Position numbers and translations under genes: made by a program. From contig DVLI01000026.1 of the NCBI GenBank assembly GCA_018715595.1, forward strand, positions 129,966 through 193,965: DNA of 64,000 bases, given 5' to 3'. Origin of the DNA: Candidatus Caccoplasma merdavium (GTDB lineage: Bacteria > Bacteroidota > Bacteroidia > Bacteroidales > UBA11471). Numbering within the stretch: position 1 is the first letter of the stretch; the number at the start of each line of letters is the position of its first letter. Shown here in pieces: positions 27,183-36,962 of this stretch. The notes below the pieces were generated by a model. That model was not told where the DNA came from. It was given only the letters and a program-made list of their open reading frames with translations, and ran no database searches.

Positions 27183-29147
27183 ATGTCATCAAAGAAAAAC
27201 AATACGATGAAAATTCCGCATATTTTATTGGCTTCAACCCTGTTTTTCCCCATGTTGTCTTACGCACAGGTCTCTGCCGACAGCGAGATTATGCAAGTAG
27301 CCGGGAAAAGCATAACCAAAGGAGAGTTTGAATATACATACCGGAAAAATATCCAGCAACAATCCGATAAGACACCCCTTGATGAGTATGTTACGCTGTT
27401 TGAGAATTATAAATTGAAGGTAGCTGAGGCCGAATCCCAAGGAATAGATACCACGCAGCAATTCCTTGCCGAATTTGAAGGGTACAGGAATCAATTGGTA
27501 AAACCCTATATGGTCGATGCAAGTGCCGAGGAGAAACTGGCCCATGAAGCCTACGACCGTCTGCTCGAGGAGGTCGAGGCCAGCCACATACTCTTTACGG
27601 TAGCGCCAACAGCTACGCAGGCCGAGAAAAAAGCGGCATATCAGAAAGCCATGGAGGTGAGAAACATGGCAATGGGAGGAGCCGATTTTGCCTCCTTGGC
27701 CCGACAATATTCCGAAGACCCTTCGGCACAAAGGAATGGGGGATATTTGGGGTATTTCGGAGCCTTTTACATGGTTTACCCGTTTGAAAAAGCGGCGTAT
27801 GAGACACCGGTTGGAGAAATATCCATGCCGGTCGAATCACAATTCGGTTATCATCTCATCAAGGTAACGGGGCGACGCCCCACCCGGGCCGTTTCACTCT
27901 CTCACATCATGTTGAAGGTGTCACAAAACGCGCCCGAAGAGAAGCAAAAAGCACAAGAAGCAAAAGCTTGGGCTCTCTATAAAAGAATACAGAATGGCGA
28001 AGATTTCGCGGCCTTGGCACGCCAATATTCCGAAGACCCGTCATCATCTGCAAACGGAGGTCTTTTGCCATTGTTGTCGACGGGACAGATTATACCGTCT
28101 TTCGAAAATGCAGCTTTTGCATTGACAAAAGTGGGAGAAGTATCGACTCCGGTGCGTACCGAATTTGGCTGGCACATCATCAAACTGTTGGGAGAGAAGA
28201 GACCCGAGTCATACGAGAAAATGCGCGAATTCATCGTCCGTCGCATGGCCCGAGACGAGCGTTCCGATGCCGGTCACAAGATGTTTGTGGAGAATCTGAA
28301 AGCAGAGAAGCATTTTGCTTGGAACGATGCCGTTAAAAATCAAATTGAGAAAAGCATAGCCGATACGGCTTTTTACGGCCGACTGGCACAAATGGACGAG
28401 CCATTATTCTCGTTTGCAGGGAAATCATATCCGGCATCAGGATTACTTCGATATGCCAAGGCCGGGAAATCACCCGACAACATCTCTATGGTTGAATTGC
28501 GGAAATGGATTGACCAATACGTCGATGATGCACTGATTGAATACGAAACGGCCGAGTTGTGCCGCACCAATGACGAGTTTCGGTATCTGTTGCAGGAATA
28601 CCGTGACGGAATGCTCCTGTTTGAGGTCAGCAACCGCGAAGTGTGGAACAAAGCTCTGGAAGATGAGTCGGGCTTGAAAAAATATTTCCGCAAGAACAAG
28701 AAAAAATATGCTTGGGACACACCGCGATACAAAGGGTATGTCATATCGGGTGATGATTCATTGATGGTAAAAGAGGCCCAAAAAAGATTGTCAAAAGTCA
28801 AACAGGACCAAGAAGATGCCGTAATAGCCGAGTTATATGAAGAATATAACGACAGCACGCGCCATATCACCATCGAAAAAGGACTGTATCAGCAAGGAAT
28901 GAACGCCGTTGTCGATACAAGAATCTTCATGGCCGGGAATGCCGATACGGTGCAAACAACTCTGCCTGTCAAAGCTGTTTGCGGGAAGTTAATCGGTACC
29001 CCTGAATCATACGAAGAGGTGAAAGGCCCGGTAATTTCGGATTACCAAAATTATCTCGAACAAAAGTGGGTTCGGAAATTGCGCAAGAAATACCCCATCA
29101 CGGTAAACGATGAAGTTCTCGCTTCGGTAAAACCGATTGACGAATAA
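27183..29147 (+). CDS. periplasmic parvulin-type peptidyl-prolyl isomerase (SurA/PpiD-like)
   Basis: This predicted exported foldase has 654 aa from the ATG at 27183; the ATG at 27207 (MKIPHILLAS) is equally possible. A signal peptide ends near LSYAQ. A SurA-like N-terminal helical region comes next, then two parvulin domains with the repeated signature FASLARQYSEDPS / FAALARQYSEDPSSSANGG and the closing strands FGYHLIKV and FGWHIIKLLG. The C-terminal 300 residues are helical and mixed-charge without a domain I recognise. The gene leads a run of three such proteins upstream of an OstA-like gene, which points to outer-membrane protein folding. Confidence 0.9.
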   Translation: MSSKKNNTMKIPHILLASTLFFPMLSYAQVSADSEIMQVAGKSITKGEFEYTYRKNIQQQSDKTPLDEYVTLFENYKLKVAEAESQGIDTTQQFLAEFEGYRNQLVKPYMVDASAEEKLAHEAYDRLLEEVEASHILFTVAPTATQAEKKAAYQKAMEVRNMAMGGADFASLARQYSEDPSAQRNGGYLGYFGAFYMVYPFEKAAYETPVGEISMPVESQFGYHLIKVTGRRPTRAVSLSHIMLKVSQNAPEEKQKAQEAKAWALYKRIQNGEDFAALARQYSEDPSSSANGGLLPLLSTGQIIPSFENAAFALTKVGEVSTPVRTEFGWHIIKLLGEKRPESYEKMREFIVRRMARDERSDAGHKMFVENLKAEKHFAWNDAVKNQIEKSIADTAFYGRLAQMDEPLFSFAGKSYPASGLLRYAKAGKSPDNISMVELRKWIDQYVDDALIEYETAELCRTNDEFRYLLQEYRDGMLLFEVSNREVWNKALEDESGLKKYFRKNKKKYAWDTPRYKGYVISGDDSLMVKEAQKRLSKVKQDQEDAVIAELYEEYNDSTRHITIEKGLYQQGMNAVVDTRIFMAGNADTVQTTLPVKAVCGKLIGTPESYEEVKGPVISDYQNYLEQKWVRKLRKKYPITVNDEVLASVKPIDE

Positions 29148-29167
29148 ATCATAAAACGACCAGACCT

Positions 29168-30028
29168 ATGCGTCCAGGCTATCTACCAACCACAATCGCC
29201 GCGCTGCTGCTTTCCTTCTCGGCATGTACCCTCGATAAGAAAGAGATCCCGGGAGCCATCGTCAGTGTGGGAGACCGATATCTCACCCGTGAGATGCTTG
29301 CACAAGTTATTCCCAACGGTCTTTCGCCCCGCGACAGCAGTGCCTTTGCCGACGCGTATGTGCGCCATTGGGCCGAAGACGAGCTCGTGTATGATGCCGC
29401 CCAAAAGAACATACCCGATGTGGAGAAAATCGATATGTTGGTCGATAAATATCGCCGGGAACTTTTCGTGCATGAATATCAGAAACAAATACTCAGCGCC
29501 AAACTCGATAACGAAATATCAAATGATGCCGTGCGGAATTATTACCGTACCCATCTCGACAAGTTTGTATTGAAAACCCCTATCATCAAAGGTCTTTTCT
29601 TAAAAGTCGCAGAGACGTCACCCGAGCTGAAAAACCTGAAAAAATGGTATCGCAGCAAAGACCATGGCGCCGTAGAAAATATCGAGAAATATACGCTCCA
29701 CAACATTATCAACTACGACTATTTCTATGACCGGTGGGTCTCGTTCGATGAGGTTTTGGGGGCAATCCCATATCAAGTAAGCGATGCCAACCGTTTCTTG
29801 CAAACCCATACCTATATCGAGGTCAATGAAGACGGTTATTGGTATTTGTTGAACATCAGCGACTATCTGCCCGCAGGAGCAAATATGCCGCTCGATTTCG
29901 CCCGCACGCAAATCGAAGAGATTTTGTTGAACCAAAAACGCATGGACTTCTTGCATCAAATGAATAACGAACTCTACCAAGAAGCTCTCGAAAATCGAAA
30001 GATAAAGTATTATGGCCGGGTATATTGA
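29168..30028 (+). CDS. SurA-like periplasmic lipoprotein without a parvulin domain
   Basis: The 286-aa protein has a lipoprotein signal (LLLSFSAC, Cys about residue 20). It resembles the SurA N-terminal chaperone domain (VGDRYLTREMLAQVIP near 36-51) with no recognisable isomerase domain. It probably binds unfolded outer-membrane proteins while anchored to a membrane. It lies between two parvulin proteins, 20 bases after the first and 30 before SurA, so the three likely act together. I have no closer family name; the assignment rests on the N-terminal pattern and the neighbourhood. Confidence 0.7.
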   Translation: MRPGYLPTTIAALLLSFSACTLDKKEIPGAIVSVGDRYLTREMLAQVIPNGLSPRDSSAFADAYVRHWAEDELVYDAAQKNIPDVEKIDMLVDKYRRELFVHEYQKQILSAKLDNEISNDAVRNYYRTHLDKFVLKTPIIKGLFLKVAETSPELKNLKKWYRSKDHGAVENIEKYTLHNIINYDYFYDRWVSFDEVLGAIPYQVSDANRFLQTHTYIEVNEDGYWYLLNISDYLPAGANMPLDFARTQIEEILLNQKRMDFLHQMNNELYQEALENRKIKYYGRVY

Positions 30029-30058
30029 CCTTACGGCCCCTAATGATAACGAACATCT

Positions 30059-31441
30059 ATGAAAAAGAATTTATTTCTCACAACACTCATAAGTTGCCTT
30101 ATTGCCGGCAACATGACTTTTGCCCAATCGCCATCTCCGACCCCCGGTGTAGTCGATGAAATCGTGTGGATAGTCGGTGACGAAGCCATACTGCTTTCCG
30201 ATGTCGAGGCTCAATACCGTGCCATGCAAAGCCAAGGACAGCGCATCAATGGAGACCCTTATTGCGTCATTCCCGAGCAAATCGCCATACAGAAACTTTT
30301 TCTGACGCAAGCTCGTCTCGACAGTGTATTTGTTACCGAGTCGGAAGTTTTCTCCAATGTCGAACAGCGCATCAATACCTGGATCAACTCGATAGGCTCC
30401 AAAGAAAAGGTCGAAGAGTATTTCAACGCGACCATACCTCAGTTACGGGAGGAATTGTCATCGACCGTTCGCGACCAGTTGACGGTATCAGCCATGCAAC
30501 GGAAATTGGTTGCGGAAGTAAAAGTGTCTCCGGCCGATGTGCGCCGTTTTTATGCCAGCTACTCGACAGACAGTCTTCCTTATATCCCGGTACAAGTCGA
30601 AGTGCAACTGATACGGGTCGACCCCCTCATTCCCCAACAGGAAATCGATGATATAAAAGCCCGCCTGCGTGAATACAGCGAACGGATCACATCGGGTGAA
30701 GCCGAATTTTCGACATTGGCCATCTTGTATTCCGAAGACCCCATGTCGGCTCGCCGAGGAGGAGAATTAGGCTTTTTCAGCCGGGCCGATATGCTTCCTG
30801 AATTTACCAACGTCGCTTTCTCGCTCAATGACCCTAAGAAAGTTTCCAAAATTGTTGAGACGGAATTTGGGTATCACATCATACAGTTGATAGAGAAACG
30901 AGGCGACCGCATCAACTGCCGCCACATTCTCCTAAGACCGAGGGTGTCGAGTGAAGAACTCAACCAAACCATGGCCCGCATGGATACCCTCAGACAAGAT
31001 ATTGTCGACAACAAAATCACCTTCGAAGAGGCTGCCCAATATGTGTCGCAAGACAAGGAGACCCGCAATAACAAAGGTCTTATGGTGAATATGTCCGAAA
31101 CCGGCGTATCGACTACCAAATTCCAAATGGACCAACTCCCGCAGGAAATTGCAAAAATCGTAGACAAAATGGAGGTGGGAGAGATTTCTCAACCCTTCAC
31201 CATGATCGACCAAAAACGCGGCAAAGAAGTGGTAGCCATGGTGAAACTGAAAGCGCGCATTCCCGGCCATAAGGCAAATGTGTCGAACGATTTTCAGATA
31301 TTGAAGGGCATTGTCGAGGAACATAAACGTAATGAATTGATTGATAACTGGATTCGCGAAAAACAGAAAGAGACCTATATCCGCATCAAGGAAGGGTGGG
31401 ACGATTGCGAGTTCACATACGATGGTTGGATCAAGAAATAA
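30059..31441 (+). CDS. periplasmic chaperone/peptidyl-prolyl isomerase SurA
   Basis: This 460-aa protein has a signal peptide ending near NMTFAQ (residue 23), the SurA N-terminal chaperone module (about 30-165) and a first parvulin domain (about 170-285; FSTLAILYSEDPMSARRGG, FGYHIIQLIEKRG). A second, weaker parvulin-like domain follows (about 290-395). Lower conservation there is common, and isomerase activity in that domain is doubtful. A terminal helix closes the chaperone module. It is expected to escort outer-membrane proteins through the periplasm. Its stop codon overlaps the ATG of the OstA-like gene by one base (TAATG), tying foldase and lipopolysaccharide-type genes together. Confidence 0.9.
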   Translation: MKKNLFLTTLISCLIAGNMTFAQSPSPTPGVVDEIVWIVGDEAILLSDVEAQYRAMQSQGQRINGDPYCVIPEQIAIQKLFLTQARLDSVFVTESEVFSNVEQRINTWINSIGSKEKVEEYFNATIPQLREELSSTVRDQLTVSAMQRKLVAEVKVSPADVRRFYASYSTDSLPYIPVQVEVQLIRVDPLIPQQEIDDIKARLREYSERITSGEAEFSTLAILYSEDPMSARRGGELGFFSRADMLPEFTNVAFSLNDPKKVSKIVETEFGYHIIQLIEKRGDRINCRHILLRPRVSSEELNQTMARMDTLRQDIVDNKITFEEAAQYVSQDKETRNNKGLMVNMSETGVSTTKFQMDQLPQEIAKIVDKMEVGEISQPFTMIDQKRGKEVVAMVKLKARIPGHKANVSNDFQILKGIVEEHKRNELIDNWIREKQKETYIRIKEGWDDCEFTYDGWIKK

Positions 31442-33111
31442 TGTCGATGCAGGTAAAAGGCAAAAAAATAGTGTCACTCCGGCATCTGTTCCCGTATGTC
31501 GCCGGATTGCTGTGGCTCTTCTTCATCATACCCGATGCAACGGCTGTTGGAACCGAGGTGCAGCCGCCCGAGCGTCGCGAGCCCGACCGCACGATGGCGA
31601 CATCGAAAGACAAGGTCTTTCTCGAAGCAGCCAATGAATTGGAATTCAACGAGTTGATTACGCCCGATTTCCAAATATTACGAGGTGATGTTCGGTTTCG
31701 CAAAGACAGTATGTATATGTTTTGCGACAGTGCCTATTTCTATGAAAAGACCAACTCACTCGATGCCTTCGGTAATGTGCGCATGGAGCAAGGCGACACG
31801 CTGTTTATCTATGGTGATGAACTCTATTACGATGGTGAGACCCAACTAGCTCGTATCCGTCACAATGTGCGCATGATAAACCGCGATGTCGTGCTCACGA
31901 CCGACAGCTTCAACTACGACATGGAGATAAACATCGGCTACTATTTCAATGGAGGAGAGGTGGCCGACACCGTCAATCGGCTCAATTCGTTCTACGGTCA
32001 ATACTCACCCGACACCAAAAATGCCGTATTTAATTACGATGTAAAATTGTTCAACCCCCAATTTACCCTATACTCCGACACGCTCGAATACAACACCACG
32101 ACCAAGGTCGCCGACATATTGGGACCTTCGGTCATTGTCTCCGACAGTAACACCATCTACTCTTCGCTGGGATTCTACAATACGGCCGAAGACGTGGCAC
32201 AACTCTACAACCGTTCTCTCATTGTCTCGAAAAGTCAGAAACTGACCGGAGACACCATCTTCTATGACCGGAACAACGGTTTTGGTGAGGTTTTTGGGCA
32301 CATGGTCGTCGACGACACACTGCGTATGATGCAGATGCACGGGCATTACGGGTTTTACAATGAACGGCGGGAAGAGTCTTTTGCAACCGATTCGGCTCTC
32401 ATGATCGACTACTCCCAGCCCGACACCCTATACCTGCATGCCGATACGTTGGAGTCGCTCAAACTCAACAATATCAAACGCGTGTTGCTGGCCTATCACG
32501 ATGTGCGCATATTTCGCAATGACATGCAGGCCATTTGCGACTCGATCATATACAAGGTCGAAGATTCGGTACTTGTTATGATGGACGGCCCGATTATGTG
32601 GAATCTCGATTATCAGATTTTCGGCGACACGATAAAGGTGTATATGAACGATTCGACCATCGACTGGGCCCACATTCCGGCCTTTGCCTTTGCCACCCAG
32701 CAGAAAGACACCGCATTCTTCGACCAACTGTCGGGGAAAGACCTGAAAGCCTATTTCACGAATGGCGACATTACGCGTGTCGATGTCAGTGGAAACGTCC
32801 AGACAATTTTTTACCCCCAAGAGTCGGACATGACCTTTACGGGAATGAACAAGGCCGAAACCAGTTTCTTGACCATGTATATGAAAAATCGTCAGATGGA
32901 CAAGTTGAAGATGTGGCCTACCGTAGACGGTACGATGACTCCCATTTCGAAACTAAAACCCGACATGATTTTCTTACCCGATTATAAGTGGTACGAAAAT
33001 TATCGGCCCAAAAACAAAGCCGACGTATTCAGAGAGACTCGTCGTCCCCGATCGGAGATAAAGAAAGTGCGTCATACCGAAGAATTTTTTGAAGACGAAG
33101 AAGACCTATGA
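31441..33111 (+). CDS. OstA/LptA-like envelope protein
   Basis: The 556-aa protein starts at the ATG overlapping the SurA stop; a longer frame would begin inside surA. After a membrane-spanning signal (about 15-35) it consists of OstA-like beta-jellyroll repeats. These recur as ILRGDVRFRKDSMYMFCDSA, ALDAFGNVRMEQGD-like and TGDTIFYDRNNGFGEVFGHM segments, as in LptA and the LptD periplasmic domain, which bind lipopolysaccharide. The C-terminal 40 residues are charged and acidic. It is likely a periplasmic component of lipopolysaccharide transport; multi-repeat OstA-like proteins of this size are common in Bacteroidota. It overlaps mutL by four bases. Confidence 0.85.
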   Translation: MSMQVKGKKIVSLRHLFPYVAGLLWLFFIIPDATAVGTEVQPPERREPDRTMATSKDKVFLEAANELEFNELITPDFQILRGDVRFRKDSMYMFCDSAYFYEKTNSLDAFGNVRMEQGDTLFIYGDELYYDGETQLARIRHNVRMINRDVVLTTDSFNYDMEINIGYYFNGGEVADTVNRLNSFYGQYSPDTKNAVFNYDVKLFNPQFTLYSDTLEYNTTTKVADILGPSVIVSDSNTIYSSLGFYNTAEDVAQLYNRSLIVSKSQKLTGDTIFYDRNNGFGEVFGHMVVDDTLRMMQMHGHYGFYNERREESFATDSALMIDYSQPDTLYLHADTLESLKLNNIKRVLLAYHDVRIFRNDMQAICDSIIYKVEDSVLVMMDGPIMWNLDYQIFGDTIKVYMNDSTIDWAHIPAFAFATQQKDTAFFDQLSGKDLKAYFTNGDITRVDVSGNVQTIFYPQESDMTFTGMNKAETSFLTMYMKNRQMDKLKMWPTVDGTMTPISKLKPDMIFLPDYKWYENYRPKNKADVFRETRRPRSEIKKVRHTEEFFEDEEDL

Positions 33112-35018
33112 GCGATATTATCCATCTTTTACCCGACTCGGTAGCCAATCAGATTGCCGCCGGAGAGGTCATTCAACGACCGGCTTCCGTGGTGAAGGAG
33201 TTGGTCGAGAATGCCATCGATGCCGGAGCGACCGAGATACAAATCTACATCAAAGATGCGGGTCGCACCTTGATTCAGGTTGTCGACAACGGGAAAGGCA
33301 TGTCCGAGACCGATGCCCGCTTGTCGTTTGAACGGCATGCCACCTCGAAGATAAGTTCGGCTCAGGACCTTTATTCACTGCGTACGATGGGGTTCCGCGG
33401 CGAAGCTTTGGCTTCTATTGCGGCTATCTCCCAAGTCGAACTGCGGACTCGTCGCCCCGAAGACGAAATCGGAACATCGATTCTCATCTCGGGCTCAAAG
33501 GTGGAGTCGCAAGAATATGTTTCGTGCGCTGCGGGTTCTAATTTCATGGTCAAGAACATCTTCTTCAATGTACCGGCTCGAAGAAAATTCTTGAAATCAA
33601 ATCAAGTAGAATTCGGTCTCATCCTATCTGAGTTTGAGCGTACGGCACTCATCAATACCGATATATCTTTCAAACTGGTACATAACGATGTAGAACTTTT
33701 CCAGTTACCACCATCCAATTTCCGCCAGCGTATTGTTGCCTTGTTCGGGAAGAATCTCAACCAACATCTGTTGTCGGTCGATGTGCAGACCTCCCTGGTG
33801 TCGATAACCGGATATATCGGTCACCCCGATTCGGCGCGCAAACGCAATGCCTGGCAATACTTCTTTGTCAACGGGCGCTATATGCGTCACCCATATTTCT
33901 ACAAAGCGGTTGTCTCCAACTATGAGCAGCTGTTGCCGGCCGGTGAATTGCCCCATTTTTTCCTGCACATACAAGTCGACCCGTCGACCATCGATGTGAA
34001 CATTCACCCGACGAAGACAGAGATTAAATTTGAAAACGAACAGCCTATCTGGCAAATTCTTTCAGCAGCCGTGAAGGAGACTCTGGGCAAATTCAATGCC
34101 GCACCGACCATCGATTTCGATACCGAAGGTGCTCCCGAAATACCCATTCTGCACACAGGGCAGCAAGTAGCGCCACCCCGAGTTTCCTACACGCCCGACT
34201 ATAATCCCTTTACATCGTCATCGAAAGCATCGGGCCATTCCCATCGGGTCGATTATGACTGGACACAACTTTATCAGGATTTTCAGGCCAACAAAGAGAT
34301 GCCCACCAGGACCGATGCCGAGGGGGAAGACGTGAAAATCCCCTCGAAGATAAATCGGCAAACGTCGACATTCTCCGAACAGCCCGAACTCGAAACGACG
34401 GCCGATGCCATACCGTTGACGATACCCATGCAAGAGCCCTCTTACCCGATAGATACGGGTGTCGAGCATCTGCAAATCAAGGGAAAATATGTATTGACTT
34501 CGGTGAAGTCGGGATTGATGATTATCGACCAGCACCGAGCTCATGTACGCATTCTCTTCGACCGCTACATGTCGCACATACAAGACAAGAAAGGCGTTTC
34601 GCAGCGGCTCATTTTCCCCGAAATGATTCATCTCTCCCCGTCTCAGGGAGCAGAGCTGCTTTCGGTCAGCGAAGATTTTGAAGCGCTGGGATTCGACATC
34701 TCCGACATGGGGGGAGGCTCCTTTGCCGTGAATGCCGTGCCCGCCGGTATCGATGGCCTCGATGTCCCGACCTTGGTCGATAAAATGCTCGAAACCGCCA
34801 CCCAACGCGGGGGAGATGTAAGTGTCGATGTGCACGAAGCCATTTCTTTGGCCTTGGCCGAATCGGCGGCAATCCCCTATGGACAAATCTTGTCGCCCCT
34901 TGAAATGGAAAAACTCATAAGCGACCTTTTCTCTTCAACGGCGCCCAATTACACTCCCGACGGAAAAATCGTCGTTTCGATTGTAAGCGACGATGAACTA
35001 CAAAAAAGGTTCCGATAA
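33108..35018 (+). CDS. mutL: DNA mismatch repair protein MutL
   Basis: MutL couples MutS mismatch recognition to strand removal. The 636-aa protein has the GHKL ATPase N-terminus (NQIAAGEVIQRP, GFRGEALASI near 100) with a variable linker (about 345-440) and a C-terminal dimerisation domain. The position of the MutL endonuclease motif reads DQHRAHVRILFD (about 474), lacking the metal-binding glutamate, and the C-terminal CPHGRP-type motif reads YTPDGKIV (about 615). Nicking activity is therefore not predicted. The gene is coupled to the OstA-like gene by an ATGA overlap, so a repair protein is translated from an envelope message. Confidence 0.96.
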   Translation: MSDIIHLLPDSVANQIAAGEVIQRPASVVKELVENAIDAGATEIQIYIKDAGRTLIQVVDNGKGMSETDARLSFERHATSKISSAQDLYSLRTMGFRGEALASIAAISQVELRTRRPEDEIGTSILISGSKVESQEYVSCAAGSNFMVKNIFFNVPARRKFLKSNQVEFGLILSEFERTALINTDISFKLVHNDVELFQLPPSNFRQRIVALFGKNLNQHLLSVDVQTSLVSITGYIGHPDSARKRNAWQYFFVNGRYMRHPYFYKAVVSNYEQLLPAGELPHFFLHIQVDPSTIDVNIHPTKTEIKFENEQPIWQILSAAVKETLGKFNAAPTIDFDTEGAPEIPILHTGQQVAPPRVSYTPDYNPFTSSSKASGHSHRVDYDWTQLYQDFQANKEMPTRTDAEGEDVKIPSKINRQTSTFSEQPELETTADAIPLTIPMQEPSYPIDTGVEHLQIKGKYVLTSVKSGLMIIDQHRAHVRILFDRYMSHIQDKKGVSQRLIFPEMIHLSPSQGAELLSVSEDFEALGFDISDMGGGSFAVNAVPAGIDGLDVPTLVDKMLETATQRGGDVSVDVHEAISLALAESAAIPYGQILSPLEMEKLISDLFSSTAPNYTPDGKIVVSIVSDDELQKRFR

Positions 35019-35020
35019 GC

Positions 35021-35932
35021 ATGATGCCGATATACCGTTATATTTCTTGCCTGCTTCTTCTCTCAGGACTTCTTTCTTTGTCCCTCCCGGCCGATGCGAG
35101 AAGAAAGCGGGACCCGCTTCCGCAAAAATCGAAAGAGACGATTTTCATGGAAACGTATTTCCCCGAGCGTCCATGCCGGGAGTGGGAGAAGGGGAAACGG
35201 TTTATCTACCTCGATAACGAACTCTCGCCGCTGATACAACCCCGGGATATTTCGACAAGTGACTCTTCATACAGGGGGAAAATATTTCTCTACGAAGGTA
35301 TGGCCGAAGCCTCACCATGGCGTACGGGTACCGTAAACTTGCTCTTCTCCTGCGATGGCCATAAATACACTTTCAAAACGGGGAAAAGCCGCGAAGAGAT
35401 TCAGAATACGACCTACACCCCGCTGTTGCCCATGTTGGTCGCCGACGAAGATGTGTGTAAAGCGCAGCTCCTGCTGGTGGGAAAGACACTCTACACCCGA
35501 CCCGCAACCTGGGTCGACTCGGTCGGGAACACCTCTGCCAACCGGCGGTATTGCCCGGTAAAAATCATCGATATTCAACCCGGGAACAGCATCTATCCGA
35601 TAGCGTTTGTCTTTCGAGATGCCGACTCGTCGACCTATCGCATTTTCGGGTCCTTGACACAAACGTCGCGTATGCAGGCCGCCACTTTCGATCGGCTGTT
35701 CACCTTTGACAATCCGCGTTTGGCTCATGAAGACATCTCCGACGAACATTGGCGCTTGATTACTTATGGCCGGGTTACCGAAGGCATGACCAAAGAAGAG
35801 TGCCGGCTCTCATTGGGGAACCCGCAAAATGCCCGCGAAATACCCACATACAGCGGGCTGAAAGAGGAGTGGTATTACCGCACCGGCGCCTATCTTTTTT
35901 TTGAAGACGGCAAATTGTCGCGTTACCGATAA
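35021..35932 (+). CDS. secreted hypothetical protein with a BamE/SmpA-like C-terminus
   Basis: This 303-aa protein has a signal peptide (hydrophobic about 9-24, cleavage near ADA). I do not recognise the central region (about 60-240). The last 55 residues (VTEGMTKEECRLSLGNPQN, then an ending strand YLFFEDGKLSRYR) resemble the SmpA/OmlA fold found in BamE, a small outer-membrane assembly subunit. The gene begins two bases after mutL and lies 12 bases before murB, inside an envelope-related run. A role in outer-membrane assembly or as a surface protein is inferred only from this context. Confidence 0.75.
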   Translation: MMPIYRYISCLLLLSGLLSLSLPADARRKRDPLPQKSKETIFMETYFPERPCREWEKGKRFIYLDNELSPLIQPRDISTSDSSYRGKIFLYEGMAEASPWRTGTVNLLFSCDGHKYTFKTGKSREEIQNTTYTPLLPMLVADEDVCKAQLLLVGKTLYTRPATWVDSVGNTSANRRYCPVKIIDIQPGNSIYPIAFVFRDADSSTYRIFGSLTQTSRMQAATFDRLFTFDNPRLAHEDISDEHWRLITYGRVTEGMTKEECRLSLGNPQNAREIPTYSGLKEEWYYRTGAYLFFEDGKLSRYR

Positions 35933-35944
35933 AAGTTTTTGACG

Positions 35945-36961
35945 ATGAAAATAGAAGAACATTACCCGTTACAAGAGATTCACACATTCCATCTGCCGGT
36001 GAAAACCCGTTACTACGTCGAGTATGACAATATCGATGAGTTGTGTTCATTCCTCAGTGAATCTCCGTTGTTGGAACAATACCCATGCTACCACATGGGA
36101 GGTGGCAGCAACCTCTTGTTCCTGCACGATTATCCGGGCGTTATATTGCATTCGGCCATACGTTTCATCGAGCAGGTGTCGGAAAACGGCGATTCGCTGG
36201 TGTTGCGAGCAGGAGCCGGCGTCGTATGGGACGATTTTGTCAAATACTGTGTCGAGAACAACTGGGGAGGAGTGGAAAATCTCTCGCTCATACCCGGAGA
36301 GGTCGGCGCGTCGGCCGTGCAGAATATCGGGGCCTATGGCGTTGAGGTGAAAGATGTGATAGAGAAAGTCGAGACCATCGACATTCATACCCGCCAACCG
36401 CGCATATTTACCAACGAAGAATGCAAATACGGTTACCGCGACAGCATTTTCAAGAACGAATATCGCGGTCAATACATCGTGACGGCGGTACAATACCGGT
36501 TACAAAAAAATGCGACGTTCCATCTCGATTACGGGAATTTGAGGGAGGCTGTGGCACGGTGTTCCAATCCGACGTTGGCCGATGTGCGGAGAGTGGTCAT
36601 CGAAATACGTCGCTCGAAATTACCCGACCCCGATGAAACAGGCAATGCCGGTAGCTTTTTCAAAAACCCGGTCGTTCCCAAAGCTCATTACGAACGCCTG
36701 AAAAAACGCTACCCCGACATGCCGCATTATCCTGTCGATGAAGCACGGGTGAAGTTGCCGGCCGGCTGGCTTATCGACCGGGCCGGGTGGCGGGGAAAGA
36801 CTCATGGCGGCGCAGGTGTCTATGAAAAACAGTCCCTTGTATTGGTCAATCGGGGTGATGCCACAACACGGGACATAACCGAATTGGCCGACAAGATATG
36901 CCGCTCGGTAAAAGAAATATATGACATCGACCTTTCACCCGAAGTAAATTATATTCAGTAA
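35945..36961 (+). CDS. murB: UDP-N-acetylenolpyruvoylglucosamine reductase (MurB)
   Basis: This enzyme reduces UDP-GlcNAc-enolpyruvate to UDP-MurNAc in peptidoglycan synthesis, using FAD and NADPH. The 338-aa protein from the ATG at 35945 has the FAD-binding GGGSNLLF (about 51-58), the substrate region GEVGASAVQNIGAYGVE (about 119-135), YGYRDSIFK (about 162-170) and the catalytic-serine segment GNAGSFFKNP (about 234-243). It is type I by length and by the YxDS-type loop. An in-frame TTG six bases earlier is less likely. One base separates its stop from the following metallo-hydrolase gene. Confidence 0.95.
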   Translation: MKIEEHYPLQEIHTFHLPVKTRYYVEYDNIDELCSFLSESPLLEQYPCYHMGGGSNLLFLHDYPGVILHSAIRFIEQVSENGDSLVLRAGAGVVWDDFVKYCVENNWGGVENLSLIPGEVGASAVQNIGAYGVEVKDVIEKVETIDIHTRQPRIFTNEECKYGYRDSIFKNEYRGQYIVTAVQYRLQKNATFHLDYGNLREAVARCSNPTLADVRRVVIEIRRSKLPDPDETGNAGSFFKNPVVPKAHYERLKKRYPDMPHYPVDEARVKLPAGWLIDRAGWRGKTHGGAGVYEKQSLVLVNRGDATTRDITELADKICRSVKEIYDIDLSPEVNYIQ

Positions 36962-36962
36962 A

